Positions 24,801-32,380 are shown, counted from the stretch's first letter. The stretch: 43,618 nucleotides of DNA from Proteobacteria bacterium UBA2383 (GCA_002343485.1 DDST01000140.1:1-43618), one strand, 5' to 3'. A program made the numbers and translations. The notes: generated by a model not told the origin, from the letters alone.

Positions 24801-25785
24801 TGCTAGAGCCGGGAACCGTGGTGTCCCAACCCTTACAATTATTCGTGACCAGCCCGGTGCTGCCTTTGCAGTTCTTGAGATCCTGCCAGGCAACCCGAAC
24901 GTCTTGTTGCAATGTAGCCATGGCCAGGGAGGTAGCGGATATCGTCATCAGGTTGCGGGTTCGATAGAAAGAATACCAGTTGGCAAAATTCTGACGCTCG
25001 TCTGCCTCAGCAGTGCTAATGGTTCCATCTCCATTACGATCTGCTCCGGATGTGCTGCTGACGATCTTGATGTCATAGCAATCATTATCTGTGGCGGTGC
25101 CATCACACCCGGCATTCGATCGATCGTAGACGTAGTAATAAGCAGGCATGGTTCGCGTCCTGCATTGGCTACTAGTATTGTTGCAATCCACAATCGGCGA
25201 TTCCATGTTCACCCATGTAGCTGATCCCGATCCAACAGTCGCGTTGTATTGGCATGGGTCTGCTCCAGAAATGCTATTGCAACGCACGTCGCTGCTGTAA
25301 TGCCGCATGTATTCATGGGATTTTGTAGAAGGACTCAGATAAAGTCCCGAAGAAGGTTGATAAGCAGAACTGAGGTTTACCGGGGTGCCGTAGGAGGTGT
25401 CGAATCCATTGATATAGGCGCTGGTAAAGGAGGTGCTCAGTGGAGTCCCCGCAGCGTTTACCGGAGCCGTGTAGGTCGTTGCCGGATTGTAGTAGATCGG
25501 GTTGTAATGAGCCGATTTGATATAACGGCCATCGAGGTCGGAGTCATAGTTGCCGCTATTACAAATAGCATCGGGGTTTCCGCACAAGTCCGGAGTAAAC
25601 CCCCGGGACATACTGCCCGAGTCGTCCAGGGTGAGCACCAGGTTGGGCGGTACCCCGGTGGACGTCAGGAACAACGGAAAATCGGGAATCACCAGGGTCG
25701 CCCAGCTGCTCAGAGGCCACAGCAGCGTCGTGATGAGGACCGCGCGGGCGTAACGCAAGAAGGGGGATATTCGCGATGATGACAT
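21889..25785 (-). CDS. pilY1: Type IV pilus tip adhesin / biogenesis protein PilY1
   Basis: 1298-residue secreted pilus-associated protein. After a signal peptide (ending near LSSWA) a MIDAS-like DDSGS (residues 54-58) opens a von Willebrand A-like N-terminal region. The C-terminal half is the conserved PilY1 beta-propeller: FRDRTASVLGDIMNSDPVY, YVGANDGMLHGF, and the calcium loop DSDNDKIVDVIYAGDLQG near residue 1000. An extra ~73-residue module (about 694-767) is inserted just before FRDRTASVLGD. PilY1 promotes pilus extension, adhesion and surface sensing, and is carried by the minor-pilin complex. The ATG at 25785 follows an AAGGAGA ribosome-binding site; the longer frame overlaps pilX further. 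Its 5' end starts 10 nt after the pilX stop. Confidence 0.94.
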   Translation of the reverse strand: MSSSRISPFLRYARAVLITTLLWPLSSWATLVIPDFPLFLTSTGVPPNLVLTLDDSGSMSRGFTPDLCGNPDAICNSGNYDSDLDGRYIKSAHYNPIYYNPATTYTAPVNAAGTPLSTSFTSAYINGFDTSYGTPVNLSSAYQPSSGLYLSPSTKSHEYMRHYSSDVRCNSISGADPCQYNATVGSGSATWVNMESPIVDCNNTSSQCRTRTMPAYYYVYDRSNAGCDGTATDNDCYDIKIVSSTSGADRNGDGTISTAEADERQNFANWYSFYRTRNLMTISATSLAMATLQQDVRVAWQDLKNCKGSTGLVTNNCKGWDTTVPGSSNAIKPFTGTHKGDFYTWLTRLPTRSSTPLREATARVGVYYQTSGVNSPYDDEIGGSSNHEYTCRANYHLLMTDGIWNDSVSGYGNIDNSNHTLPDSTTYTSQRPYRDETSNTLADIAFKFWATDLRSDLADKVAPSIVDLSGNAASRYFNAKNDPATWQHMVNFTVGLGLTPFLANSGLAWGSNTYDGSYPDIVSGTKSWPAAGSNADANAADLWHAAINSRGRFYNVEGPSQLNTAFQEIIDTVSAQAANGGGAGLSANTTKIAFDAEGNSLTTAFEAKFNADWSGTLEALPILSDATLGLVPYWEAGVLIPSAHLRNIWTRNSGTVEAFKNCTTGTNLATALNQDSTHVIDNLCSQRLAWLRGYTAITGASWTTSVVTFTAPEHGLATGNSVVVSGVTPIGYNGTYTVVSVPNANSFTAALTTNPGTFTAGGKVRYANFRDRTASVLGDIMNSDPVYAHEEDFGYASSGVDESSSYAAYVTAKATRTPMVYVGANDGMLHGFKATTSGAGAGVELFAFVPAAVYSNLSALTEPGYLQSHKYFVDGPPTLGDAYDTSSSSWKTYLAGGLGAGGKSIYALDVSSPDSFAATHVKWEFTDAADLGLTFSQPQIAPISTTQWAVIFGNGYNSTSDRAFLYIVDLVTGNQIAKIATNTDTANGLSTPYLYDSDNDKIVDVIYAGDLQGHLWKFEKSAGSWVLGNGGAPLFTARNSDGDVQAITSQPKAIAAQTPYSGGVMIYFGTGRYLETTDLTNDDVQTLYAIWDDPSVSETVLRTALLQQTILTEGTVTISGISNKVRTVSTNTPTSLNKGCYLNFPATTGSPSERVISTPLVKFFRTLDTRVIVTTAIPNEDPCDKGGTSWLMELNTNCGRLSASPFDFNGDNSYDSGDAVVGDASASGLQLSSTLGITKTPLWLSVDPGSGLPPGSAYKGFTGSTGEHQTIKQSDDPPPTPSGGSSTPPKRISWEQIQ
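23487..23704 (-). other. Inserted Ig-like module in PilY1
   Basis: This segment encodes about 73 residues between WLRGY and FRDRTAS, positions that are close together in typical PilY1. It contains HGLATGNSVVVSGV, GYNGTYTVVSV and NSFTAALTT, a pattern reminiscent of small beta-sandwich repeats in phage structural proteins. The domain boundary is inferred from motif spacing only. Confidence 0.5.
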
Positions 25786-25795
25786 GGCATTCTCC

Positions 25796-26449
25796 TTACT
25801 TCGTAAACTCATACATGGCCTGCAAGATGACGATAGCGTCGCGTTCCTTGCCGACGCCTCGCGCAGTCACGCGATAGTAGTATTTATATTTATCTGCCGG
25901 ACAAGGACTGCCTACTGGAGTCGCCTCGTCTACGCAATTCTCTGTCATTTTTTCGATGACATAGCAGGGTTGGGCGTAATAGCCGATCTCGTCGGATAGA
26001 TCGGCAGGTGAAAGGCGGTTGCACGTTGTCCCGGCGGAGTCGCTATACCAGCTAAAAGTATCCCGCCAATAAGCAGCGGTGTTCACATGGGTTTCGCCAT
26101 TGAGCACGAGACCCGTAGGCAAGGCGGGCAGGGTAGTGCTGGCGATGTGGGCATCGATGTATTGCCTAACGGTAGCGGGATTGCTATTGATAAGGACATT
26201 ATCCGCAGCCTTAAGCGCATGTTCGGCTGCCTGAAACGCTAAATCCCGGTTGCGGGTATTGCCCGACATGCGTTCATTCAAGGTGTTGTTCATGACTGTG
26301 GGAATGCCATGCATCATGATCATGATGAGGATCAAGAGCGCGAGAAGCAGCGTTGCCCCGCGCTGGGTATTCGGGAATGCAATGTGAGCGTGTCTCATAA
26401 CAAGCAGTTCCGGCTGGGTATTTAGGCGTGCGGCGTAAGCGTGTCTCAT
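25796..26449 (-). CDS. pilX: Type IV pilus minor pilin PilX
   Basis: PilX-family minor pilin, 217 residues from ATG 26449 or 200 from ATG 26398. The N-terminal hydrophobic segment (GATLLLALLILIMIM) follows QR and lacks the standard G/FTLIE box, as is normal for PilX (G/A-type site). Then come MNNTLNERMSGNTRNRDLAFQAAE, the PilX signature, and a C-terminal DAIVILQAMYEF. The ATG at 26449 overlaps the pilW stop (ATGA). A 51-bp tandem duplication has produced two equivalent start contexts, each with GGAA upstream, so either ATG may be used. The encoded product works with FimT, PilV, PilW and PilY1 in the initiation complex of the pilus. Confidence 0.87.
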   Translation of the reverse strand: MRHAYAARLNTQPELLVMRHAHIAFPNTQRGATLLLALLILIMIMMHGIPTVMNNTLNERMSGNTRNRDLAFQAAEHALKAADNVLINSNPATVRQYIDAHIASTTLPALPTGLVLNGETHVNTAAYWRDTFSWYSDSAGTTCNRLSPADLSDEIGYYAQPCYVIEKMTENCVDEATPVGSPCPADKYKYYYRVTARGVGKERDAIVILQAMYEFTK

Positions 26450-26462
26450 AGCAGGCGGTTCC
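26348..26462 (-). repeat. 51-bp imperfect tandem duplication over the pilX start
   Basis: Two units with a 51-nt period. Each has GGAAC(C/T)GC(C/T)TG(C/T)T then ATGAGACACGC and ends near AATACCCAG. They encode MRHAYAARLNTQ and MRHAHIAFPNTQ in the same frame. Confidence 0.75.
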
Positions 26463-27555
26463 GGATGGCGATGGTATTCGTAAAGCTTTTGCGCAGAAGC
26501 CGACTGTCGACCGTAGTTCCTGCCGTCCCGACGGCCTCGCCTTGCTGCGAAACCAGAGTCAGGGTAATGCGGACGCTGAGAACGCGCTTCCAGTAATCGC
26601 TGGCCGTGCTGCCAGGGATGTTTAGCGTACCATTGGTTCCCGCAGTGACCTGTGCAGCAGTCCAATAGCCATCGACGGCGAAATCAGGGGTTGCATCTGT
26701 ATCGACTCCGTAAGTAACCTCCATGTCTTCGACGCCCTCAATCAACTCTTCCGCCGTGCTATTCATGGTTGCGCCACTCTGACCCAGTTTGTCCCGATAC
26801 AGCGCGGGTTCGCCTGCGGAGTTCGTTCCGATGTAATAGGAGACGCCGCTTAAACGATAGAGGGCTAGTACATAGGTGCCAGCTGCGGGAGTGCTGCCAT
26901 AAAAATTCCCCAGGGTGGTGCTGGAATTGCCCGGTGATCCACCTGCGCCGTAGGACACGTTAGGGCTGCTGGTTGCGGTCCCTGCCTGGAAGATGGCAGC
27001 ATGGGTGTAATCGGCTGCCACGAAGACTTCACCGGCAGCGGGTGGATTGCTCGTTGGCCAGGGGGACACAGTGAAGGTGTAGGGAGATGTGCCAGTGTGA
27101 GCGGTAACCGCATATTTATTTTCGGTATCCACGCGCACCACGGTCAGAGAGTCCGTACCCGCCCGATAGCAGGCTGAAGCACACCCGCTCGGGTTGCGAT
27201 TGGGGGGATAGGTGTTTTCGTAACCCACCAAAGGATTAGCTAAGTCGATCAAAGTCGATAAAGTGGTTGGGCTCGGGGTGCCGACGACATTGGTGGGCGT
27301 CGTGTCTGCGCCGGTGAACCCAGTCTGCCGTATATCCACCCCCATGATTTCAAAAGCGTAGCGCGCATTGCTCTGAATGAGGGCCAGGGCGCTTTGGGCG
27401 CGGAAGCTCTGCGCGGAATTGGTATAAACGTAGACGAGGCTAGCCAGCAGCAGCAGACCGAGAACCATGGAGATCATCAGTTCGATCAAGGTAAAGCCAC
27501 TCTGGCGAGGAGTGAGCATCGGCGTCAGCCCATGAATAGATGACTTGATTTTCAT
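26446..27555 (-). CDS. pilW: Type IV pilus minor pilin PilW
   Basis: 369-residue PilW. A prepilin leader of about 19 residues ends in PRQSG, then FTLIELMISMVLGLLLLASL forms the pilin helix. The body is large for a minor pilin, as is typical of PilW, and includes NARYAFEIMGVDIRQTGF, a conserved PilW block after the helix, and C-terminal VRITLTLVSQQGEAVG. The start at ATG 27555 overlaps the pilV stop by 4 nt, which selects it over the longer frame. Translationally coupled to pilX downstream. Confidence 0.92.
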   Translation of the reverse strand: MKIKSSIHGLTPMLTPRQSGFTLIELMISMVLGLLLLASLVYVYTNSAQSFRAQSALALIQSNARYAFEIMGVDIRQTGFTGADTTPTNVVGTPSPTTLSTLIDLANPLVGYENTYPPNRNPSGCASACYRAGTDSLTVVRVDTENKYAVTAHTGTSPYTFTVSPWPTSNPPAAGEVFVAADYTHAAIFQAGTATSSPNVSYGAGGSPGNSSTTLGNFYGSTPAAGTYVLALYRLSGVSYYIGTNSAGEPALYRDKLGQSGATMNSTAEELIEGVEDMEVTYGVDTDATPDFAVDGYWTAAQVTAGTNGTLNIPGSTASDYWKRVLSVRITLTLVSQQGEAVGTAGTTVDSRLLRKSFTNTIAIRNRLL

Positions 27556-28019
27556 AGCGTTGACTCGGTAATCCATATGTGACAGGCGGGGCCTGGAGGT
27601 GTGGTGCTGCAATCGCCCGTTTCACCTGCACCGACTGTCTCAGTCCACTGGACTTCAACCGTAACGGTATTCCCCGCAAAGGTAATCTTGCCTTTTCCGG
27701 CGGGGAGCACTGTCGACAATGCGGCTTGCCACGAATTAACATCATTAACGGCTACCGTGCTGCCCGTTAGCACATCGCCAAAGTTGCCTAGCGTATAAGC
27801 GCCTGTTGTCGCAGCGGTTCGATTGACGCGCATGCAGTCGATAATGTCGTAGGCGTATAGGGTGGCCAGACTGCGGTGCATGGCGATCCGGTTGTTTTTC
27901 CCCGATTTGACCATCATGCCCGCAAAGCCCATGAGACCCACGGCAATGATCACCAATGTGATTAAGATCTCAAGCAAAGAAAAGCCAAACTGACTGGAAC
28001 GCCGGGCGTGTCTGTTCAT
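27552..28019 (-). CDS. pilV: Type IV pilus minor pilin PilV
   Basis: 155-residue PilV. A short basic leader (MNRHARRSSQFG) is cleaved before FSLLEILITLVIIAVGLMGFAGM, the form of box typical of PilV. A pair of cysteines near the C-terminus (GDCSTTPPGPACHIW) may form a disulfide. The ATG at 28019 begins 2 nt after the fimT stop; the longer frame would overlap fimT. Part of the compact fimT-pilV-pilW-pilX-pilY1-pilE operon. Confidence 0.9.
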   Translation of the reverse strand: MNRHARRSSQFGFSLLEILITLVIIAVGLMGFAGMMVKSGKNNRIAMHRSLATLYAYDIIDCMRVNRTAATTGAYTLGNFGDVLTGSTVAVNDVNSWQAALSTVLPAGKGKITFAGNTVTVEVQWTETVGAGETGDCSTTPPGPACHIWITESTL

Positions 28020-28021
28020 TT

Positions 28022-28606
28022 TTATGGACTCTCGCAACTGGTGATGTTCGAACCATCCCCTTTATTGGGGATGCCATCATTATCCGTATCCGTGGCGATG
28101 CGCGGGCGAGTCGGAATCACAATCATGGCCCGGGCGGTGGTTTCATCACTGTCCTTGCAAAAAACAAAAGTCCCATTGTTGTTGGCCATGCCGAGCCGGT
28201 CATAGGTCACAAAATTCGTGAAACTACTATTGGCGTTCAGGGTGTAGCCGCTGGGAAGCGCCTGAAAGACGCGCAGGAGCGGTTCCTCATTCGCCCCGCC
28301 GATGTCGTCTCTGACCGCGGGAGCGTCATCGTCTCTATTCTCGAAAACAATCCAGCCATCGCTCCAGTTGCCACTGCAAGTCGATTGGTCATTACTCTTG
28401 CAAATCGAGACATAGGTGCCACGCTTGATCGCTTCGCTGCGCGCAAAAGCAATCGTTCCTTGCAATGTCTGAATCTCCCCAGAAAGCTGGTTCTTGATCA
28501 TCAATTTCGTGAAAGCAGGTACACCTATTGTCAAAAGGACAGCGGCTATGGCGACCGTGATCATGAGTTCGATCAAGGTAAATCCTCTGCTCCTGAAAGC
28601 GGACAT
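28022..28606 (-). CDS. fimT: GspH/FimT family minor pseudopilin
   Basis: 194-residue GspH/FimT(FimU)-type minor pilin, the first gene of the operon. The leader is 8 residues (MSAFRSRG), then FTLIELMITVAIAAVLLTIGVPAF. The GspH body motif LQGTIAFARSEAIKRGTYVSIC is clear. ATGs at 28612 and 28606 are 6 nt apart; 28606 is better spaced behind GAGGAG. A CDS for FimU proper or FimT cannot be separated by sequence alone; FimT-type proteins can also bind DNA in competent species. Confidence 0.88.
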   Translation of the reverse strand: MSAFRSRGFTLIELMITVAIAAVLLTIGVPAFTKLMIKNQLSGEIQTLQGTIAFARSEAIKRGTYVSICKSNDQSTCSGNWSDGWIVFENRDDDAPAVRDDIGGANEEPLLRVFQALPSGYTLNANSSFTNFVTYDRLGMANNNGTFVFCKDSDETTARAMIVIPTRPRIATDTDNDGIPNKGDGSNITSCESP

Positions 28607-28641
28607 GCCCATCTCCTCGGGTAGCGATGTATTTTCTGCTC

Positions 28642-28659
28642 AGTACTTCATAGAGTACT
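28642..28659. promoter_or_regulatory. Inverted repeat upstream of the pilin operon
   Basis: AGTACT-TCATAG-AGTACT is a perfect 6-bp inverted repeat 36 bp upstream of the fimT start, next to an AT-rich TATAAG-like box on the minus strand. It could be an operator for a dimeric regulator; no specific regulator can be named. Confidence 0.4.
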
Positions 28660-28796
28660 TATAATTATGAAAATCCGATCTGTCGCCCTAATCTAGATCA
28701 ATGGTAGCAATTTTGCGACGAGCGGCGATAAATCCTGCCTGACCGGCTGCTTACCGGGCGGCTTAAACGACACTTGATCGGCCTAGCGTTCATTCC

Positions 28797-28839
28797 CCAG
28801 CCCTCTGCATCTGTGGGAGAACACGAGAGGAGGGAGGAA
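28797..28839. repeat. Dispersed C-rich/G-rich imperfect palindrome, copy C
   Basis: CCCCAGCCCTCTGC faces GAGAGGAGGGAGG. It is located between the coiled-coil gene end and the pilin operon promoter. Confidence 0.5.
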
Positions 28840-28842
28840 TGC

Positions 28843-29871
28843 TTATCCGGGTGGCAACGTCTCGCGCCCGAACCGCACCAGAACGCCAATCCGTTGTTCG
28901 CCCAGCGAATTCAGCTCAATCAGTGAAATTGTTTCGCCCGATTCCGGCGACTGAGGGGATAGCTTGATCCCAAGCCGGGTCAAGCGTAGGGTGAGGGGGC
29001 GGGCCTGCAAATAAGTCTCTGGCTGGCTGAGTACTTGCTGGATCTGTTTCAGATAATCGTCCAGTGTTCCTAATGGCTTACGTGCTGCTACCAGGTCTTT
29101 CTCGACCTGGACCAGACGCTGCTCTAACGCCGTCTCCCGGTGCATACTGGAATCCGTAGGCGATAGTAATGGTTGCAATCCTTGGGCGTGACTGCGCAAC
29201 GCCCGTAACTGGGCCTGCAATCGCCGCCGTTGTTCCTCCAGCATACTGCGCTGATCGCGCAGGTTGTTAATCCGTTCCAGTGCCCGCGTCGCTAGGAATA
29301 CCAGCATCCGTTGCTGCAAATCCTCCCGCAGCCGTTTTTCGTTGATCGCCGGGAAAAATAGCCGATGCCGCGAAAAACTGACTCGAATCTGCCGGACATC
29401 GCGCACCAATACATCGCCCCGCAGTGCTGTTCCAAAAAATTCGGTCTCCTGCTTGACCATCAGCATGAGGGCATAACCCCGCTCAACCCCGCTCTCCTTG
29501 AAAAAGGCCTGAATGCCAGGGGCTTCAGCCAGTAGCGCTTGCAAATCATCTGTTGTCGCAAAAAATGCATTGACTTGGGGATCACGCGACCATGCGCGGG
29601 CATCGAGAGTCGCTGCCGGCGGTAATTGCCGTAGCACCTTTTCCACATAAAGCGACGCCGTTTCCACAGCGCCTAGCAGTTTATCGGCATAATTGCCGAC
29701 CAAGCGGATACGTGGCTCGCTGGCATCCACGACCTGCTCGATCGCGTCGCGCATCGCCGCTAACCGCTCTTGATGGCGGCGATGCTCCGCTAAATGCTGT
29801 TGCGCAAAAGCCGCTAATCCACCGAAGACCTGATGCAGAAACCCCTGATCGTTGGTCATTGCCTTCGCCAA
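28843..29871 (-). CDS. Hypothetical protein with central coiled coil
   Basis: 342-residue protein without signal peptide or membrane segment, and not assigned to a characterised family. It is mostly helical: an N-terminal helix bundle with LAEHRRHQERLAAMRDAIEQV, a central block FFGTALRGDVLVRDVRQIRVSFSRHRL, and a strong coiled-coil candidate (ALERINNLRDQRSMLEEQRR ... LEQRLVQVEKDLVAARK). The C-terminus is beta-rich (IGVLVRFGRETLPPG). It starts 4 nt after the HNH endonuclease stop (ATG 29871; a second ATG is at 29859), so the two are co-transcribed. Function unknown; the pairing suggests a shared, probably nucleic-acid-related role, but that is inference. Confidence 0.75.
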   Translation of the reverse strand: MAKAMTNDQGFLHQVFGGLAAFAQQHLAEHRRHQERLAAMRDAIEQVVDASEPRIRLVGNYADKLLGAVETASLYVEKVLRQLPPAATLDARAWSRDPQVNAFFATTDDLQALLAEAPGIQAFFKESGVERGYALMLMVKQETEFFGTALRGDVLVRDVRQIRVSFSRHRLFFPAINEKRLREDLQQRMLVFLATRALERINNLRDQRSMLEEQRRRLQAQLRALRSHAQGLQPLLSPTDSSMHRETALEQRLVQVEKDLVAARKPLGTLDDYLKQIQQVLSQPETYLQARPLTLRLTRLGIKLSPQSPESGETISLIELNSLGEQRIGVLVRFGRETLPPG

Positions 29872-29875
29872 TTTT

Positions 29876-30475
29876 TCAGGACAGCCCCATTAACCGCCGG
29901 TGTAACGGGCTTGTCCGGGGAAAATGCGCACGCAGAAAATCCATCTGATCGGCCAATACCCGCTTACCTTGCAGATATACATATTCCGCGTGATTAGGCG
30001 CAAACGGGATCGCCAGCAATTGCATTCCCGCCTGCTCCGGTGTCTTGCCGCCTTTGCGGTGATTACAAGGCTTGCAAGCGGTGACTACATTATTCCAGTG
30101 ATCAATACCGCCTTGCACGACAGGCCGGACGTGATCACGGGATAAATCCCGGACTGCAAACGCCTCGCCGCAATACAGACAGGTATTGCAATCACGCCGG
30201 AACAATGCAGCATTCGACAGTGGCGGCACATAGCCCTCACGCGCCCGCAGCCGGGCATAGGCGCCGCCCTGAGTGGCCAGGATGGAGTTGACGGTGACGA
30301 TGCTGCGCTGACCGCTGTGGGCATTGAACCCGCCGCGCACCGTATAGAGCACAATACCGCAGGTGTAGGCGACCTGCTCGGCGCAATAAAGGCGAACTGC
30401 CTGTTGATAATTAATCCATTCCAACGGCATTCCCGTGACATCCGTGTGCAGAACCTGCTGCTCCAGCCCGTACAT
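29876..30475 (-). CDS. HNH endonuclease family protein
   Basis: 199-residue protein with a complete HNH/zinc module: CLYC (Cys99, Cys102), the catalytic-type RDHVRPV (His115), HWNN, and CKPCNHR (Cys134, Cys137, His139). The N-terminus (VLHTDVTGMPLEWINYQQAV) is characteristic of a common chromosomal HNH group in gammaproteobacteria whose target is not known. The start at ATG 30475 includes that conserved block. There are no restriction or phage genes nearby, so a role in defence or mobility is not supported by context. Co-transcribed with the coiled-coil gene downstream. Confidence 0.85.
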   Translation of the reverse strand: MYGLEQQVLHTDVTGMPLEWINYQQAVRLYCAEQVAYTCGIVLYTVRGGFNAHSGQRSIVTVNSILATQGGAYARLRAREGYVPPLSNAALFRRDCNTCLYCGEAFAVRDLSRDHVRPVVQGGIDHWNNVVTACKPCNHRKGGKTPEQAGMQLLAIPFAPNHAEYVYLQGKRVLADQMDFLRAHFPRTSPLHRRLMGLS

Positions 30476-30604
30476 ACATCACCTTTGCCTGTTTCCCATT
30501 TCCGCGCTGCATCGTCGCCAATCGACATGAAGCTTTATTGACATCCAACAGATAGACGTAAAAACCGCTGACGGGTTGCGCTGATCCAGATTTCTCTACG
30601 CTTG

Positions 30605-30655
30605 TTGTAATCATTCAGTCTTCTCACTCCCTATCAAGGGGATGAGGGCGAGAAT
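30605..30655. repeat. Dispersed repeat with TTGTAATCATTCAG head, copy D1
   Basis: TTGTAATCATTCAG at 30605-30618, followed by a C-rich then G-rich arm, is shared with 35885-35935 over about 51 bp. The exact 14-bp match plus similar arms indicates a true repeated element. Confidence 0.7.
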
Positions 30656-30680
30656 GATGGGGTAAGTCTTTGAAACTGCT

Positions 30681-30722
30681 GCCCTCACTTCCCCGCCCCT
30701 CTCCCGAAAGCGGGTGAAGGGA
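30681..30722. repeat. Dispersed C-rich/G-rich imperfect palindrome, copy D2
   Basis: CCCTCACTTCCCCGCCCCTCTCCC faces a GCGGGTGAAGGG arm. The pattern resembles copies A-C and E. Confidence 0.5.
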
Positions 30723-30757
30723 ATGAACGGTTACCGCTTGTTTTGGTTCTGCCCCTG

Positions 30758-30785
30758 TTGTGATGTAGCAAGTCTAGGCTACTAT
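30758..30785 (+). promoter_or_regulatory. Candidate sigma-70 promoter for pntAA-pntAB-pntB
   Basis: TTGTGA (30758-30763) and TACTAT (30780-30785), each 4/6 to consensus, are separated by 16 bp. Transcription would start near 30792, giving a leader of about 140 nt. Confidence 0.35.
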
Positions 30786-30844
30786 TCTACAAGTATGGCG
30801 CGTCTCCCGCCGCTGGCGCGCATGCCCACCTGCAAACTTTGATA

Positions 30845-30872
30845 GTCTGGCCGGCTTCGAGCCAGCTTTTTT
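30845..30872 (+). terminator. Terminator-like hairpin in the pnt leader
   Basis: CTGGC (30847-30851) pairs with GCCAG (30861-30865) and the stem extends across a one-base bulge; six T follow at 30867-30872. No plus-strand gene ends just upstream, so it may be an attenuator or the end of a short transcript. Confidence 0.45.
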
Positions 30873-30932
30873 CATGTCCGTTTTCGGACGGGCGGGCGTC
30901 TGGAAAAACAACCACCGTGTGAGGACAACAAT

Positions 30933-32060
30933 ATGCCTGTTCGTATGGCCGTCCCGAAAGAAATGATTTCGGGCGAACAGCGGGTCGCGCTGGACCCGAC
31001 GATGGCCGAGCGTTTTACTAAGCTCGGCGTGGAAATTCTGGTGGAAAAAGGCGCAGGTCTGAGCGCCTTCTTCACTGATGAAACTTATGGTAAAAGCAGC
31101 CGGCTGGTGGACGGCGCTCAGACGCTGTATGCCGAGGCTGATGTGGTCTTTAAGGTGCAAGGACCTACTCTGGAAGAAGTCGAGTTACTCAAGGACGGTT
31201 CGGTTCTGCTGGCTGTGCTGTTGCCACATCGTAATCTGGATGTGGTCAAGCGGTTGCGCGACAAGAAGATCACCAGCTTCGCCATGGAACTGATTCCGCG
31301 CATTTCCCGCGCCCAGTCGATGGATGTGCTGTCCTCCCAGGCTGCTGTGGCTGGTTATTATGTGGCATTGCGCGCTGCGATCTTGGCCAGCGGGTTCTTT
31401 CCGATGCTGACCACCGCCGCCGGTACGATTCGTCCATCCAAGGTGGTTATCGTCGGCGCCGGCGTGGCTGGATTGCAAGCCATCGCGACGGCTAAGCGAT
31501 TGGGCGCGATGGTGGAAGCCTATGACATCCGCCCAGCGGCTCGTCAGGAAATCGAATCGCTGGGTGCCAAGATGATCGACACCGGCGTCAATGCGGCTGC
31601 CGAGGGTGGTTACGCCCGTGAGTTGACGGCAGAAGAAAAGCAGAAGCAGGCCGAGGTGTTAGCCAAACATATCGCTGCTGCTCATGCAGTTATCACGACC
31701 GCTGCCATTCCTGGGCGGGCGGCGCCGAAGATTGTGACCGCCGCGATGGTGGAAAACATGAAGCGTGGCGCAGTCATCGTCGATCTGGCGGCAGAATCCG
31801 GCGGTAACTGCGACTTGACCCGCCCCGGCGAAACCTATGAGCACAACGGCGTGGTGATCGACGGTCCGCTCAATATCCCCAGCAACTTCCCGGTTCCGGC
31901 CAGCGAAATGTATGCGAAGAACCTGTACAACTTCCTGTCGCCGATGATCAAGGATGGCGCGCTGAATTTGGACTGGGACGACGAAGTGATCGCCAAGAGC
32001 GCGTTGACCCGTGATGGGCAGGTCGTTCATGAACCCACCCGCAAACTGCTCGAACAATAA
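30933..32060 (+). CDS. pntAA: NAD(P) transhydrogenase subunit alpha, part 1
   Basis: 375-residue soluble domain I (NAD(H)-binding) of proton-translocating transhydrogenase, which couples hydride transfer between NADH and NADP+ to the proton-motive force. The opening VPKEMISGEQRVALDP and the dinucleotide-binding VVIVGAGVAGLQAIATAKRL are diagnostic, with the mobile-loop region around residues 220-240. This is the split (three-polypeptide) form as in Rhodospirillum rather than the two-subunit E. coli form. It is followed after 14 bp by pntAB. Confidence 0.96.
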   Translation: MPVRMAVPKEMISGEQRVALDPTMAERFTKLGVEILVEKGAGLSAFFTDETYGKSSRLVDGAQTLYAEADVVFKVQGPTLEEVELLKDGSVLLAVLLPHRNLDVVKRLRDKKITSFAMELIPRISRAQSMDVLSSQAAVAGYYVALRAAILASGFFPMLTTAAGTIRPSKVVIVGAGVAGLQAIATAKRLGAMVEAYDIRPAARQEIESLGAKMIDTGVNAAAEGGYARELTAEEKQKQAEVLAKHIAAAHAVITTAAIPGRAAPKIVTAAMVENMKRGAVIVDLAAESGGNCDLTRPGETYEHNGVVIDGPLNIPSNFPVPASEMYAKNLYNFLSPMIKDGALNLDWDDEVIAKSALTRDGQVVHEPTRKLLEQ

Positions 32061-32074
32061 CCCGGAGACGCACG

Positions 32075-32377
32075 ATGGAAGCAGTGGTTAGCTTTTTTTC
32101 TCCCATCTACATCTTGATGCTGGCCGCCATTCTCGGCTATGAAATTATCGGCAAGGTGCCGGTAATTCTGCATACCCCGCTGATGTCCGGCACCAACTTT
32201 GTCCACGGCATCGTGCTGGTCGGCGCAATGGTGGCTCTGGGCCAAGCGGAAACCCCCTTGGAGCAAGCCATCGGTTTCCTGGCCGTATTGCTGGGCGCCG
32301 GTAATGCGGTCGGCGGCTACTTCGTCACCGAGCGGATGCTGGAAATGTTCAAGAGCAGCAAGGGTCAGGAGAAGTAA
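32075..32377 (+). CDS. pntAB: NAD(P) transhydrogenase subunit alpha, part 2
   Basis: 100-residue membrane subunit (domain II, alpha part). It has three hydrophobic helices (YILMLAAILGYEII, FVHGIVLVGAMVAL, IGFLAVLLGAGNAVGGYF). The motif PLMSGTNFVHGI is characteristic. It is encoded between pntAA and pntB with gaps of 14 and 3 bp, and the products assemble with PntAA and PntB in the inner membrane. Confidence 0.95.
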   Translation: MEAVVSFFSPIYILMLAAILGYEIIGKVPVILHTPLMSGTNFVHGIVLVGAMVALGQAETPLEQAIGFLAVLLGAGNAVGGYFVTERMLEMFKSSKGQEK

Positions 32378-32380
32378 GTC

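Larger units (their letters stand above)
30476..30932. other. 457-bp divergent intergenic region
   Basis: Separates the HNH gene (-) from pntAA (+). It contains a 51-bp dispersed repeat at 30605-30655, a second C/G-rich palindrome at 30681-30722, a candidate pnt promoter at 30758-30785 and a hairpin with T-run at 30845-30872. No protein gene is supported. Confidence 0.7.
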
